From: Cyclobacteriaceae bacterium YHN15 | GTDB lineage: Bacteria; Bacteroidota; Bacteroidia; Cytophagales; Cyclobacteriaceae | DNA length: 64,000 bases | Assembly (NCBI GenBank): GCA_003797895.1 | Contig: RKQB01000010.1 | Location: 1-64,000, forward strand | Direction of reading: 5' to 3' | Shown: positions 1-7,421 of the stretch, piece by piece | Position numbering within the stretch: the first letter of the stretch is position 1 | Layout of the letters: each line of letters begins with the position of its first letter | Made by a program: the position numbers and the translations under genes | The notes under the pieces: model-generated | What the model was told of the DNA's origin: nothing | Seen by the model: the letters and a program-made list of their open reading frames with translations, nothing else | Databases searched by the model: none

Positions 1-92
1 GGGTCCCACCTCTTCCCATCCCGAACAGAGAAGTTAAGCCCTGCAGCGCCGATGGTACTGGGGTTACACCCGGGAGAGTAGGTCGCCGCCAC
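1..92 (+). rRNA. rrf: 5S ribosomal RNA, 3' part
   Basis: The window opens inside a 5S rRNA. The conserved loop region (CCCATCCCGAACAGAGAAG, about 16-34) and the 3' arm ending GGGAGAGTAGGTCGCCGCC (about 72-90) are intact. Roughly the first 20 bases lie outside the window. It is probably the last gene of an rrn operon, since a strong terminator follows at once. The exact 3' end (90-93) is estimated. Confidence 0.95.
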
Positions 93-99
93 ATTATTA

Positions 100-126
100 A
101 AAAGCCAGCCCATAAAGCTGGCTTTT
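100..126 (+). terminator. Rho-independent terminator of the rRNA operon
   Basis: A perfect 10-bp stem, AAAAGCCAGC (100-109) pairing with GCTGGCTTTT (117-126), with a 7-base loop lies directly after the 5S rRNA. The A and T ends of the stem provide the U tract. Confidence 0.9.
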
Positions 127-139
127 GGCGTTTATGTGG

Positions 140-173
140 GAGGCAAGAGGCAAGAGACAAGAGGCGGGAAGAG
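140..173. repeat. Purine-rich repeat, copy A (GGCAAGAGACAAGAGGCG type)
   Basis: A degenerate run built on CAAGAG units. It closely matches the run at 44967-45003: both contain GGCAAGAGACAAGA followed by a G/A-rich tail. Both sit immediately after the end of a gene, here the 5S terminator and there a stop codon. Confidence 0.7.
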
Positions 174-186
174 ATCTTTAGCGGTA

Positions 187-230
187 TGGATATTGGATAT
201 TGGTTGATATTGGATATTTATTGATATTGT
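187..230 (+). repeat. ATATTGG-type repeat, copy 1
   Basis: Irregular tandem run of GATATTGG and TTGATATT units. Related runs occur at 26374-26410 (opposite strand), 30331-30367 (same strand) and 30866-30899 (opposite strand). Confidence 0.75.
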
Positions 231-505
231 TACATTATGGTTTAAGGACCGGATTTCAGAACTCCTTTGCCGTTTGCTGTTTCCGGCTTTTGTTTTCTTC
301 TGTCCCTATTGTGGTTCGGAATATTATGGTTCCGTAGAGGTATTTTTTTTACACTCAAACCTGCTTATGCAAAATAAGAATTAACAAGCATTGCTGTTTC
401 TACTATATCTAATTGTTCACTCAATCCTCAGGAAGTTATCATATCCTTCAAATTCATTTCCTTTTTTTAGAATTAAATTGCAGTTTTGCACAAACAATTT
501 TATCC

Positions 506-1750
506 ATGGCTATATTGCTTCAATCTCTTCGGTTAGTAGATGCAGAATATGTACACCCTCCAAAAAATTATATTTATACGGGTTCAGAAGTTGTTTTAGT
601 AGAAAATGAATTTGAAGGAAAGATTGATCAAACCATTGATTGTTCCAAATATTACGCTTCTAAGGGCTGGGTTGACCTAAGATGTTTTACAGGTGAACCT
701 GGAGAGGAATACAAGGAGTCTATGGACAGCTTGGGGGAATTGCTAAAGTCAAGTGGTTTCAGCAAAGTTGTATTGATGCCCAATACTCATCCTGCCATCC
801 AAACAAGAAATGAAATCCAGTTTTTAAAATCCAAATCTAAGTCATGGGTCACAGACTTAGTTATTAATGCTGCCGCAACCAAGGATTGTGAAGGAGAGAA
901 TTTTACGGATATTCTTGATTTAAATCAGGAAGGAATAATGGTCTTTGGAGATGGGATTAATCCTATTTCCAATCCGGATAGATTAATGAAAATCCTCCAA
1001 TACCTTCAAAAATTCAATGGGATTCTATTCGATCAAAGTTTTGAACCATTATTGGCTTTGTATGGTCAAATGCATGAAGGAGAAGTATCCACTAGGATTG
1101 GAATGAAGGGTATTCCCAATTTAGCAGAGGATGTGGCTGTACATAGAAACATTGAAATTCTACGTTACTCAGGTGGAAGACTTCATATCCAAACGGTAAG
1201 CTCGAAAGCCGCTGTAGAAAGGATCAGGCAAGCAAAGAAAGAGGGCCTGAATATTTCTGCTGATGTGTCCCTTTTTCAGTTGTTGTTTTCAGACGAAGAC
1301 CTGGTAACTTTCGATACCAATTTCAAAGTCAATCCTCCTTTTAGAGGGAATGAAGATAGAAAGGCCCTGATCAAAGGGTTAAAGGACGGTACCATTGATG
1401 CTATTGTTTCCAACCATCAGGCGCAGGATTTTGATGCCAAGCATATGGAATTTGATCTGGCCCATTCCGGAATGATTGGTTTACAGGTATTTCTCCCCGG
1501 TATGGTGAAACTTGCTGATGAGCTAGGTTGGCCTCTTTTGATTTCCAAGATAACAGATGGACCGGAAAAGGTCTTGGGAATTCATAAACCTGGCCTGGAG
1601 CAATTGACTATTTTTGATCCAAATGAAAGGTGGGTGTATGATAAAAAATCCAACCTTTCTAATTCAGCCAATCACCCTTGGTTTAATGGCGAGCTTAAGG
1701 GCAAGGTGAAGTTTGTGATCAATAAAAACAATTTTTTTAAGGTTCAATAA
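506..1750 (+). CDS. Dihydroorotase-like protein lacking metal ligands (class I)
   Basis: About 414 residues, an amidohydrolase-fold relative of class I dihydroorotase, the third step of pyrimidine synthesis. ATG 506 is chosen because the protein then starts MAILLQSLRLVDAEYV, like family members. The metal site is degraded. The usual VDxHxHxREPG reads VDLRCFTGEPG (residues 56-66), so both histidines are lost. The TDHAPH motif reads SNHQAQ (302-307), so the aspartate is lost. The fold is otherwise complete. It is therefore probably a non-catalytic PyrC'-like protein, like those that partner aspartate transcarbamoylase in some bacteria. It is first in a tight run with two DUF4199 proteins and a glycosyltransferase. 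Confidence 0.85.
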   Translation: MAILLQSLRLVDAEYVHPPKNYIYTGSEVVLVENEFEGKIDQTIDCSKYYASKGWVDLRCFTGEPGEEYKESMDSLGELLKSSGFSKVVLMPNTHPAIQTRNEIQFLKSKSKSWVTDLVINAAATKDCEGENFTDILDLNQEGIMVFGDGINPISNPDRLMKILQYLQKFNGILFDQSFEPLLALYGQMHEGEVSTRIGMKGIPNLAEDVAVHRNIEILRYSGGRLHIQTVSSKAAVERIRQAKKEGLNISADVSLFQLLFSDEDLVTFDTNFKVNPPFRGNEDRKALIKGLKDGTIDAIVSNHQAQDFDAKHMEFDLAHSGMIGLQVFLPGMVKLADELGWPLLISKITDGPEKVLGIHKPGLEQLTIFDPNERWVYDKKSNLSNSANHPWFNGELKGKVKFVINKNNFFKVQ

Positions 1751-2257
1751 ATGAAACAATACTTTGGCTATTTCTATAGAATAGGATTTCTTGGGGCAAC
1801 ATTTTCATTGTTGACTTTTTTTCTTTCCACTTTTTTTACACAGGACCCCACCTTGATAAGTAAGGTTTTTAGTTTTATTATAACACCAATTTTTGTAGGA
1901 GCAGGAATTTATTTTTACAGGTTTAAAATCAAACAAAACCAATTGAGCTTTGCAGAGGGTATGACAGTAGGTTTTATTATCTACTTTGTCAATGCTTTTG
2001 TGACTTTTTTGGGAATCTACATGGGTTTGATTTTTTCCAAAAACTTATTTGAAAACATCAAAAGCAATATGATGCAAGTCCTTATTGAAAAAAAGCAAGA
2101 GATTATTAATACCTTGGGCAACCCATCATATGAAAAAACCTACCAGGAAATGCTCAAATTATCTATTTTTGATATAGCAATCACAGATTTCATTTTTAAA
2201 GTTGCCTTTGGTTTGTTCTTTACCATTATTATTTCTATAATTTTAAGAAAAACTTAA
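1751..2257 (+). CDS. DUF4199 membrane protein (first copy)
   Basis: 168 residues with four predicted membrane segments (about 10-28, 38-56, 72-96, 142-166) and a charged loop between the third and fourth. Size and layout match DUF4199, a Bacteroidota family of unknown function. Its ATG directly follows the stop of the dihydroorotase-like gene, so the two are surely co-transcribed. It is a diverged relative of the next gene. No catalytic residues stand out. Confidence 0.8.
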   Translation: MKQYFGYFYRIGFLGATFSLLTFFLSTFFTQDPTLISKVFSFIITPIFVGAGIYFYRFKIKQNQLSFAEGMTVGFIIYFVNAFVTFLGIYMGLIFSKNLFENIKSNMMQVLIEKKQEIINTLGNPSYEKTYQEMLKLSIFDIAITDFIFKVAFGLFFTIIISIILRKT

Positions 2258-2268
2258 CTTTAATCATT

Positions 2269-2814
2269 ATGGAAGATCGAAACACCCCTTTCAAAGCAGG
2301 ACTGAATGCCGGTATGATCCTTGGGATTTTGTCCGTTGTTATCACCTTCATTGTCTATTTTATAAGCCCGCCGACTTTGGTTTCCGGATTGTTCGGTATA
2401 GCCATGTTAGTAGTGTTTTTTGGGCTTTTAATTTATTTTGGAATACAATATCGAAACTCGGTAGGAGGTTTTTTGGAATTTGGAGGGGCATTTCAATATG
2501 CTTTTATAGCCTTATTGGTAGCAGGGATTATTACGCAAATAGGAAGCGCTTTACTTTATAATGTCATTGACCCAGCTTTACCCAGCGTCCTGGCTGAGCA
2601 AACCATAGAAAATACCATGGCCATGATGGAAAAATTTGGAGCTGCCGATGCCATATCATCCGAACAATTGGATAAGATGAGGGAAGATGCAGAGGCCAAC
2701 TACACCATTACCGGACAATTTAAGGCATTGGGGATTGCTGCAATTATTTATGCGGTAATCGCATTGATTTTAGGTGCAATTTTGAAAAAAAGAGATAAAT
2801 CGCTTGATTTTTAA
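2269..2814 (+). CDS. DUF4199 membrane protein (second copy)
   Basis: 181 residues with four predicted membrane segments (about 15-33, 36-57, 68-95, 155-173). A soluble helical loop rich in Met, Glu and Ala (about 105-150) precedes the last segment. It fits DUF4199 better than the preceding copy. It lies 11 bases after that gene and 9 bases before the glycosyltransferase. Function is unknown. The constant company of a DPM1-like glycosyltransferase suggests a role in lipid-linked sugar transfer or envelope biogenesis, which is inference only. Confidence 0.85.
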   Translation: MEDRNTPFKAGLNAGMILGILSVVITFIVYFISPPTLVSGLFGIAMLVVFFGLLIYFGIQYRNSVGGFLEFGGAFQYAFIALLVAGIITQIGSALLYNVIDPALPSVLAEQTIENTMAMMEKFGAADAISSEQLDKMREDAEANYTITGQFKALGIAAIIYAVIALILGAILKKRDKSLDF

Positions 2815-2823
2815 GCTTATAAA

Positions 2824-3786
2824 ATGATCCAGATTTCCATCATAGTACCTGTTTATGATGAACAGGAATCATTATCTGAACTGCATAACTGGATTTCACG
2901 GGTTATGGAGGATAATGCTTTTTCCTATGAGATAATTTTTGTAAATGATGGAAGTAGAGATAATTCCTGGGAGGTAATTCAAAAACTTTCAACTATTAAT
3001 TCCAATGTAAAGGGGATAAGTTTTACCAGGAATTATGGTAAATCGGCTGCTTTGGATATGGGTTTTAGTCGTGCTAAAGGTGAAGTAGTCATAACCATGG
3101 ATGCAGATTTACAGGATAGTCCTGATGAAATTCCTGATTTATTTGAAATGGTCTTGGCCGGTGGATATGATTTGGTTTCAGGCTGGAAGAAAAAAAGACA
3201 TGATCCAATAAGCAAAACTATACCCTCCAAATTTTTCAATTGGGTTACCCGGGTAATTTCAGGAATTAAACTACATGATTTTAACTGCGGACTTAAAGCC
3301 TATAAAAACAAGGTGGTGAAAAATATTCACCTTTACGGAGAAATGCACCGTTATATCCCCCTGATTGCAAAATGGAATGGCTTTACGAATATCGGTGAAA
3401 AGGTGGTTGAACACAGGGCCAGAAAATACGGGGTCACAAAATTTGGTTGGGAGAGATTCCTGAACGGGTTTTTAGACTTGATTTCAGTTTCCTTTGTCAA
3501 TAGATACAAAAGAAGACCCATGCATTTTTTTGGCTCCTTGGGTACTTTATCCTTTTTGACGGGATTCTTTATTACCTGTTGGCTGATTTTTCAAAAAGTA
3601 TATGGAATTTACGTAGGGAAGGAAGTGAGGGATATTACAGCACAACCACTTTTTTTTCTGGCCTTGGTGGCACTGATTGCCGGGTTACAATTGTTTTTAA
3701 CCGGATTTTTAGCTGAAATGATGACCTCAAATAACAGTAGAAAGGCTGATTATAATATTGAGGATGAATTGAATTTTAAACCTTGA
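2824..3786 (+). CDS. Family 2 glycosyltransferase, DPM1/GtrB-like, membrane-anchored
   Basis: 320 residues. An N-terminal GT-A domain begins ISIIVPVYDEQESL and carries the nucleotide-sugar motif MDADLQD (92-98). Two membrane helices follow at about 233-255 and 275-300. This layout is typical of enzymes that move a sugar from a nucleotide donor to a polyprenyl phosphate at the inner face of the cytoplasmic membrane. Donor and acceptor cannot be read from sequence. Its stop overlaps the ATG of the next glycosyltransferase by one base (TGATG), so the two are coupled. Confidence 0.9.
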   Translation: MIQISIIVPVYDEQESLSELHNWISRVMEDNAFSYEIIFVNDGSRDNSWEVIQKLSTINSNVKGISFTRNYGKSAALDMGFSRAKGEVVITMDADLQDSPDEIPDLFEMVLAGGYDLVSGWKKKRHDPISKTIPSKFFNWVTRVISGIKLHDFNCGLKAYKNKVVKNIHLYGEMHRYIPLIAKWNGFTNIGEKVVEHRARKYGVTKFGWERFLNGFLDLISVSFVNRYKRRPMHFFGSLGTLSFLTGFFITCWLIFQKVYGIYVGKEVRDITAQPLFFLALVALIAGLQLFLTGFLAEMMTSNNSRKADYNIEDELNFKP

Positions 3787-4748
3787 TGCTTTTTTCGATA
3801 ATCATACCTGTTTATAACAGGCCTCTTGAAATCAAAGAACTCCTTGAGAGTCTAGTCTCACAGACTTATAAAAATTTTGAGATAATAATCGTTGAAGATG
3901 GTTCTTTGTTTACCTGCGAAGATATGTTAGGGGAATTCAAATCTGTTTTGGACTTGAGTTATTTCTTTGTTGAAAATATGGGCCAGGGACTTGCCAGAAA
4001 TTATGGCATGAATCTGGCCAAAGGTGATTACTTTGTACTTTTCGATTCAGATTGCATCATTCCCCCCAAATACTTGGAAGTATTGTTTAGGGCATTGATT
4101 TCCAGGAATTTAGATGCTCATGGTGGACCAGATGCAGCTGATCAGAATTTTTCTCCTTTTCAAAAAGCAATCAATTACAGCATGACGTCCTTTTTGACTA
4201 CAGGGGGAATAAGGGGCAAATTAAAAGATCCTGCCAAATATCAGGCTAGAGGCTATAATATGGGTTTATCCAAACTTGCTTTTAACAAAAGCGGTGGTTT
4301 CCTGGACCCGAATAGGGCTGAGGATATTGAATTAAGCATGAGGTTAAAAAAAATGGGTTTCAGGTTAGAATTAATCGAAGAAGCTTTTGTTTATCATAAA
4401 AGAAAAAATACCTGGAAAAGCTTTTTTAGACAGAGTTTTTCTTTTGGAGAAAACAGGGTCAATGTCAGTAGATTTCATCCTGATGCTGTCAAGTTAATTC
4501 ATCTGATGCCTTCTGTATTTTTGGGAGGTTGGTTATTGACCCTCTGTTCTTATTTTGTAATGAAACCCTTATTTTACTTAGGAGGAGCTGTTTATGCTTT
4601 ATGGTTGTTTTTGGTTTTCCTAGGATCCACCATGCAAAATAAATCAGTATGGGTTGGGATTTTATCTGTTTTTACTTCATTCAGCCAATTGAGCCTATAT
4701 GGGGTGGGAATGATTTCGGAAGGAATGAAGAAATTGTTGAGAGGATGA
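3786..4748 (+). CDS. Family 2 glycosyltransferase with C-terminal membrane helices
   Basis: 320 residues. The GT-A domain begins MLFSIIIPVYNRPLEI, with acidic VEDGS (36-40) and FDSD (86-89) metal/nucleotide motifs. Hydrophobic helices follow at about 238-290. ATG 3786 overlaps the upstream stop by one base and is preferred to the TTG just before it. It probably extends a cell-surface or lipid-linked glycan. The operon context with the preceding transferase supports a shared pathway, but the product is unknown. Confidence 0.88.
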   Translation: MLFSIIIPVYNRPLEIKELLESLVSQTYKNFEIIIVEDGSLFTCEDMLGEFKSVLDLSYFFVENMGQGLARNYGMNLAKGDYFVLFDSDCIIPPKYLEVLFRALISRNLDAHGGPDAADQNFSPFQKAINYSMTSFLTTGGIRGKLKDPAKYQARGYNMGLSKLAFNKSGGFLDPNRAEDIELSMRLKKMGFRLELIEEAFVYHKRKNTWKSFFRQSFSFGENRVNVSRFHPDAVKLIHLMPSVFLGGWLLTLCSYFVMKPLFYLGGAVYALWLFLVFLGSTMQNKSVWVGILSVFTSFSQLSLYGVGMISEGMKKLLRG

Positions 4749-4800
4749 AAAAAAATCCAAATCCCAAAATCCAAACTTCAAATTTCAATCTTTAATTCCT
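4748..4800. repeat. Low-complexity intergenic repeat (AAATCCAAA / TTCAAATTTC type)
   Basis: Between two convergent genes lies a run of near-repeated units (AAATCC, AAACTTC, AAATTTC, AATC). It resembles the other degenerate intergenic repeats of this window in style but not in sequence. No terminator stem could be assigned. Confidence 0.5.
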
Positions 4801-4819
4801 GAATCTTTAACTTCACGGG

Positions 4820-5587
4820 TCAATACAGCCCTTTTTCACAAAAGAAGATGATTTCATGCGCTGGCAAGGCATGGTATTTGATTTTTTCAGGGTCCAAAGT
4901 TTTGATAAAATTGTTTTCATTTACCTTTAATCCAGAGCGGTTGAGCCGTATGGCATAATCCTTCCCATACTTTCTGACATGATCACGTTGTCCAAAAAGT
5001 TTTTCCCTTTCCTTTGGGTCTTTGATTGCCTTATCCTCAAAAGTATGGGGGATATCATAAACCGGTGATTGTATGATACCCCAACCTGTGGGTTTCAGAA
5101 CCCTGTTTATCTCACTACAGGCTAAAATATCATCATCCACATGTTCTAGTACGTGGTTACAAAATACCACATCAAAGGTGTTATCCTCAAAGGGAATATT
5201 ATGCACGTCCATTTTAACTTTGGCCAAAGGAGATTCAATATCTGCTGTGATATATTCCAAATTGGGCAAAGCTTCCATCCGGTCAATAAAACATAATTCC
5301 GGGGCAATGTGCAGCACCTTCAAATCCGCATGAAAAAAATTTGTTTTTTCCTGGAGAAACAACCACATCAAACGGTGCCTTTCCAAGGAAAGACAATGGG
5401 GACAAAGGGCATTTTCCCTAGCTACACGTCCATAAGGAAGAAATTTCCGAAAGGCATGATCACAAACATTACAAGTGACATTATTTCCTTTATAGAATAC
5501 CGCTAAAACACGAAGAAAAAAATGGGAAACCAATTGAAGGTATTTTCTTGGAATGTACCTGATGACAAAACTGATGATGGACTTCAT
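4820..5587 (-). CDS. SAM-dependent methyltransferase with N-terminal zinc-finger-like motif
   Basis: 255 residues. Two CxxC pairs (C39/C42 and C62/C65) precede a class I methyltransferase domain. The SAM-binding motif is VLHIAPE (91-97), followed by the acidic loop TADIES and the later FDVVFCNHVLEHV block. The cysteine pairs probably bind zinc and recall methyltransferases that act on nucleic acids or tRNA, but the substrate is unknown. The gene stands alone, converging on the glycosyltransferase run. Confidence 0.85.
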   Translation of the reverse strand: MKSIISFVIRYIPRKYLQLVSHFFLRVLAVFYKGNNVTCNVCDHAFRKFLPYGRVARENALCPHCLSLERHRLMWLFLQEKTNFFHADLKVLHIAPELCFIDRMEALPNLEYITADIESPLAKVKMDVHNIPFEDNTFDVVFCNHVLEHVDDDILACSEINRVLKPTGWGIIQSPVYDIPHTFEDKAIKDPKEREKLFGQRDHVRKYGKDYAIRLNRSGLKVNENNFIKTLDPEKIKYHALPAHEIIFFCEKGLY

Positions 5588-5761
5588 TTTGTTAAATTTC
5601 GAGGCTTATGGGATTTCTTCTTTGATTGCCTGGATGAAAGTGTTCGCAATTTAAGCATACTTCTAAGTATGATACAAATTACTTCTCTTCCATTTATTTT
5701 TGTCAAAGGTTTATATTGGGAAATCAGGATTAGATTAAAAGAGATTAAAAAGGACCCGGAA

Positions 5762-5941
5762 TTATTCCTTATCGGGGTCGTTCTTTACAGTTTTGGGCAA
5801 CCTTCCTGACTTTTTTAAAGCTTCATGAATAATCCACTCAATTTGTCCGTTAGCACTTCGGAATTCATCCTCAGCCCACTTCTCCACAGCCTTCATCAGC
5901 CGTTCATCTATCCTTAATGCAAATGGTTTTTTAGCGGCCAT
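5762..5941 (-). CDS. Small Arc-type ribbon-helix-helix protein
   Basis: 59 residues starting MAAKKPFALRIDERLMKAV. The short strand (PFALRID) followed by two helices matches Arc/MetJ-type DNA-binding proteins, often labelled HicB-like antitoxins. ATG 5941 lies inside the end of the upstream gene (11-base overlap). A longer reading from 6010 would put 70 bases inside that gene and is not preferred. No toxin-like partner is present. It is third in an SPFH / PH-like / RHH set, so it may regulate that operon. Confidence 0.75.
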   Translation of the reverse strand: MAAKKPFALRIDERLMKAVEKWAEDEFRSANGQIEWIIHEALKKSGRLPKTVKNDPDKE

Positions 5942-6413
5942 TTTTTGCAGATTTTGATTGATTGAATTGATCAATAGCCTTTTGTAATTCCTTGGGTTTT
6001 TGTGTGCCAATCAGGAATTTTTTATCCTTTAGGGTAACAATCAACCCATGTTTTCCCCCCACATTGTAACCCCACATATCAAAATTGTAGCGGATTCCCC
6101 ATCCTCCGAATTTGGTCAGGGAATTGTATTCAATCAATTCTAATTTTTCAATTTGATCAATAGTATATGTTCTTTTTCCGATTAAAGGAAAGAAACTGAA
6201 GGTCAAACAGTTTTCATCAATTCTGGTTTTCAATTGTAGAATAGCAAAAAGAATAACTATCAATCCAATAATAATAACTGGGATAACAATATCCCAACCC
6301 TCAGAGGATTGGGTGATAATGCCATAAAATGTAATCCCGGCAACAACAAGAAGAATTGTCCAAACCCAAAGCTGATTGAAACGTTGGGTTTCTTTGAAGA
6401 CGAAGTTGGCCAT
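5931..6413 (-). CDS. Small membrane protein with PH-like domain
   Basis: 160 residues. Two membrane helices (about 16-34 and 41-60) are followed by a mostly beta domain starting near KTRIDENCLTFSFF, similar to bacterial PH-like domains of the YdbS/DUF6141 kind. The family assignment is tentative. It sits three bases after the SPFH gene and overlaps the RHH gene, so the three are one transcript. It may be a membrane partner of the SPFH scaffold. Confidence 0.65.
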   Translation of the reverse strand: MANFVFKETQRFNQLWVWTILLVVAGITFYGIITQSSEGWDIVIPVIIIGLIVILFAILQLKTRIDENCLTFSFFPLIGKRTYTIDQIEKLELIEYNSLTKFGGWGIRYNFDMWGYNVGGKHGLIVTLKDKKFLIGTQKPKELQKAIDQFNQSKSAKNGR

Positions 6414-6416
6414 GAT

Positions 6417-7265
6417 TTACTGATTTAGGGTACCCACATTCAATACAGGACTGGCAGATCTGTCCGAACAAAGCACCACCATTAAATTACTGACCATCGC
6501 TGCTTTCTTCTCCTCTTCAAATTCGATGATACCTTTCAATTTCAAATCCTCCAATGCCATTTCTACCATACCTACGGCACCATCCACAATTTTCCTTCTA
6601 GCTGCCACGATGGCGGTCGCCTGTTGTCTTTGTAACATGGCAGAAGCAATTTCCTGGGCATAGGCCAAATGGGAAATCCGCGCTTCAATGACTTTAATCC
6701 CGGCATGATTGAGTCTTTCTTTGATTTCTTCTTCCAAAGAATGGTTGACTTCCTCCACTCCTGACCTTAACGTTATCTCAGCATTTTCGGCCTCAAAATC
6801 ATCATAAGGGTATTTTCCTGCCATTTTTCGAACTGCTGCATCAGTTTGCAGGTGGACAAAGTTTTCATAATCCTCCACGTCAAAGGTTGCCTTGAAGGTG
6901 TCTTCTACCTGCCAGACCACAATGGTGCCCACCATCACTGGGTTGCCGATTTTGTCATTCACTTTAAGTGGTTTGTTTTCAAAATTCCTTACCCTTAAGG
7001 AAATTTTGTTTTTGGTCATAAAAGGATTTACCCAGAAGAAACCATTGTCCTTGACTGTCCCCTTGTAGGCCCCAAATAAGATCAAGACCATTGCCTTATT
7101 GGGTTGAAGGGTGAAAAAACCTGGCAGGATTAATACAAACAGTACGATCAGTACTATACCCAACCAAAATATTTCATTGATTAATGCAAACACAATGGCC
7201 GGAATCAGGGCTACCGCCACCAAAACCATCAAATAGCCAGAAAAGGGTTTAGTTATTTTTTCCAT
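6417..7265 (-). CDS. SPFH/band-7 domain membrane protein (prohibitin/stomatin-like)
   Basis: 282 residues. Two N-terminal membrane helices (about 10-28 and 32-50) precede an SPFH domain (about 55-215). A charged helical region follows, with LAYAQEIASAMLQRQQA and EEEKKAAMVSNLMVVL. SPFH proteins form large oligomeric membrane scaffolds. It heads a three-gene run with a PH-like membrane protein and an RHH regulator. The start at 7265 fits the short leader and first helix. Confidence 0.85.
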   Translation of the reverse strand: MEKITKPFSGYLMVLVAVALIPAIVFALINEIFWLGIVLIVLFVLILPGFFTLQPNKAMVLILFGAYKGTVKDNGFFWVNPFMTKNKISLRVRNFENKPLKVNDKIGNPVMVGTIVVWQVEDTFKATFDVEDYENFVHLQTDAAVRKMAGKYPYDDFEAENAEITLRSGVEEVNHSLEEEIKERLNHAGIKVIEARISHLAYAQEIASAMLQRQQATAIVAARRKIVDGAVGMVEMALEDLKLKGIIEFEEEKKAAMVSNLMVVLCSDRSASPVLNVGTLNQ

Positions 7266-7343
7266 ATTGATATGATATTATTTTGATATCAATGCAATAT
7301 ACATAATTTTCAACAAAAAGGTTTTGTTCCTGTAAAAATAAAA

Positions 7344-7367
7344 CCCTGCACATGATTATGAGCAGGG
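7344..7367 (-). terminator. Terminator of fabG
   Basis: CCCTGC (7344-7349) pairs with GCAGGG (7362-7367). Read on the minus strand, a T-rich tail (TTTTATTTTTA) follows. It lies about 55 bases after the fabG stop and upstream of the SPFH gene. Confidence 0.7.
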
Positions 7368-7388
7368 CTTTTGTGTCCTTGTTTGATC

Positions 7389-7417
7389 TTGGTACATCGT
7401 ACTTGGTACCTGGTACA
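7389..7417. repeat. GGTAC-type degenerate tandem repeat
   Basis: Four GTAC cores in 29 bases (TTGGTACATCGTACTTGGTA and continuing CCTGGTAC) between the fabG stop and its terminator. It is another low-complexity intergenic run of the kind scattered through this window. Confidence 0.55.
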
Positions 7418-7421
7418 AAAT

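Larger units (their letters stand above)
131..505. other. Intergenic region with two low-complexity repeats
   Basis: No convincing gene lies between the 5S terminator and the dihydroorotase-like gene. The region holds a purine-rich CAAGAGACAAGAGG-type repeat at 140-173 and an ATATTGG-type repeat at 187-230. The rest is unremarkable. An open frame continues upstream of the chosen start at 506, but it encodes a sequence with no family character. Confidence 0.7.

Noticed and set aside
187..230. CRISPR or attC site at the ATATTGG-type repeat
   Set aside because: Units are short, irregular and low-complexity, with no spacers and no integrase near.
413..505. Upstream extension of the dihydroorotase-like gene
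   Set aside because: The extra 31 residues do not match the family; the N-terminus fits at 506.
5522..5809. Plus-strand frame across the methyltransferase start and the RHH gene end
   Set aside because: Overlaps two better genes on the other strand and lacks family features.
5762..5941. Toxin-antitoxin pair
   Set aside because: The RHH protein looks antitoxin-like, but no HicA, RelE or other toxin lies next to it.
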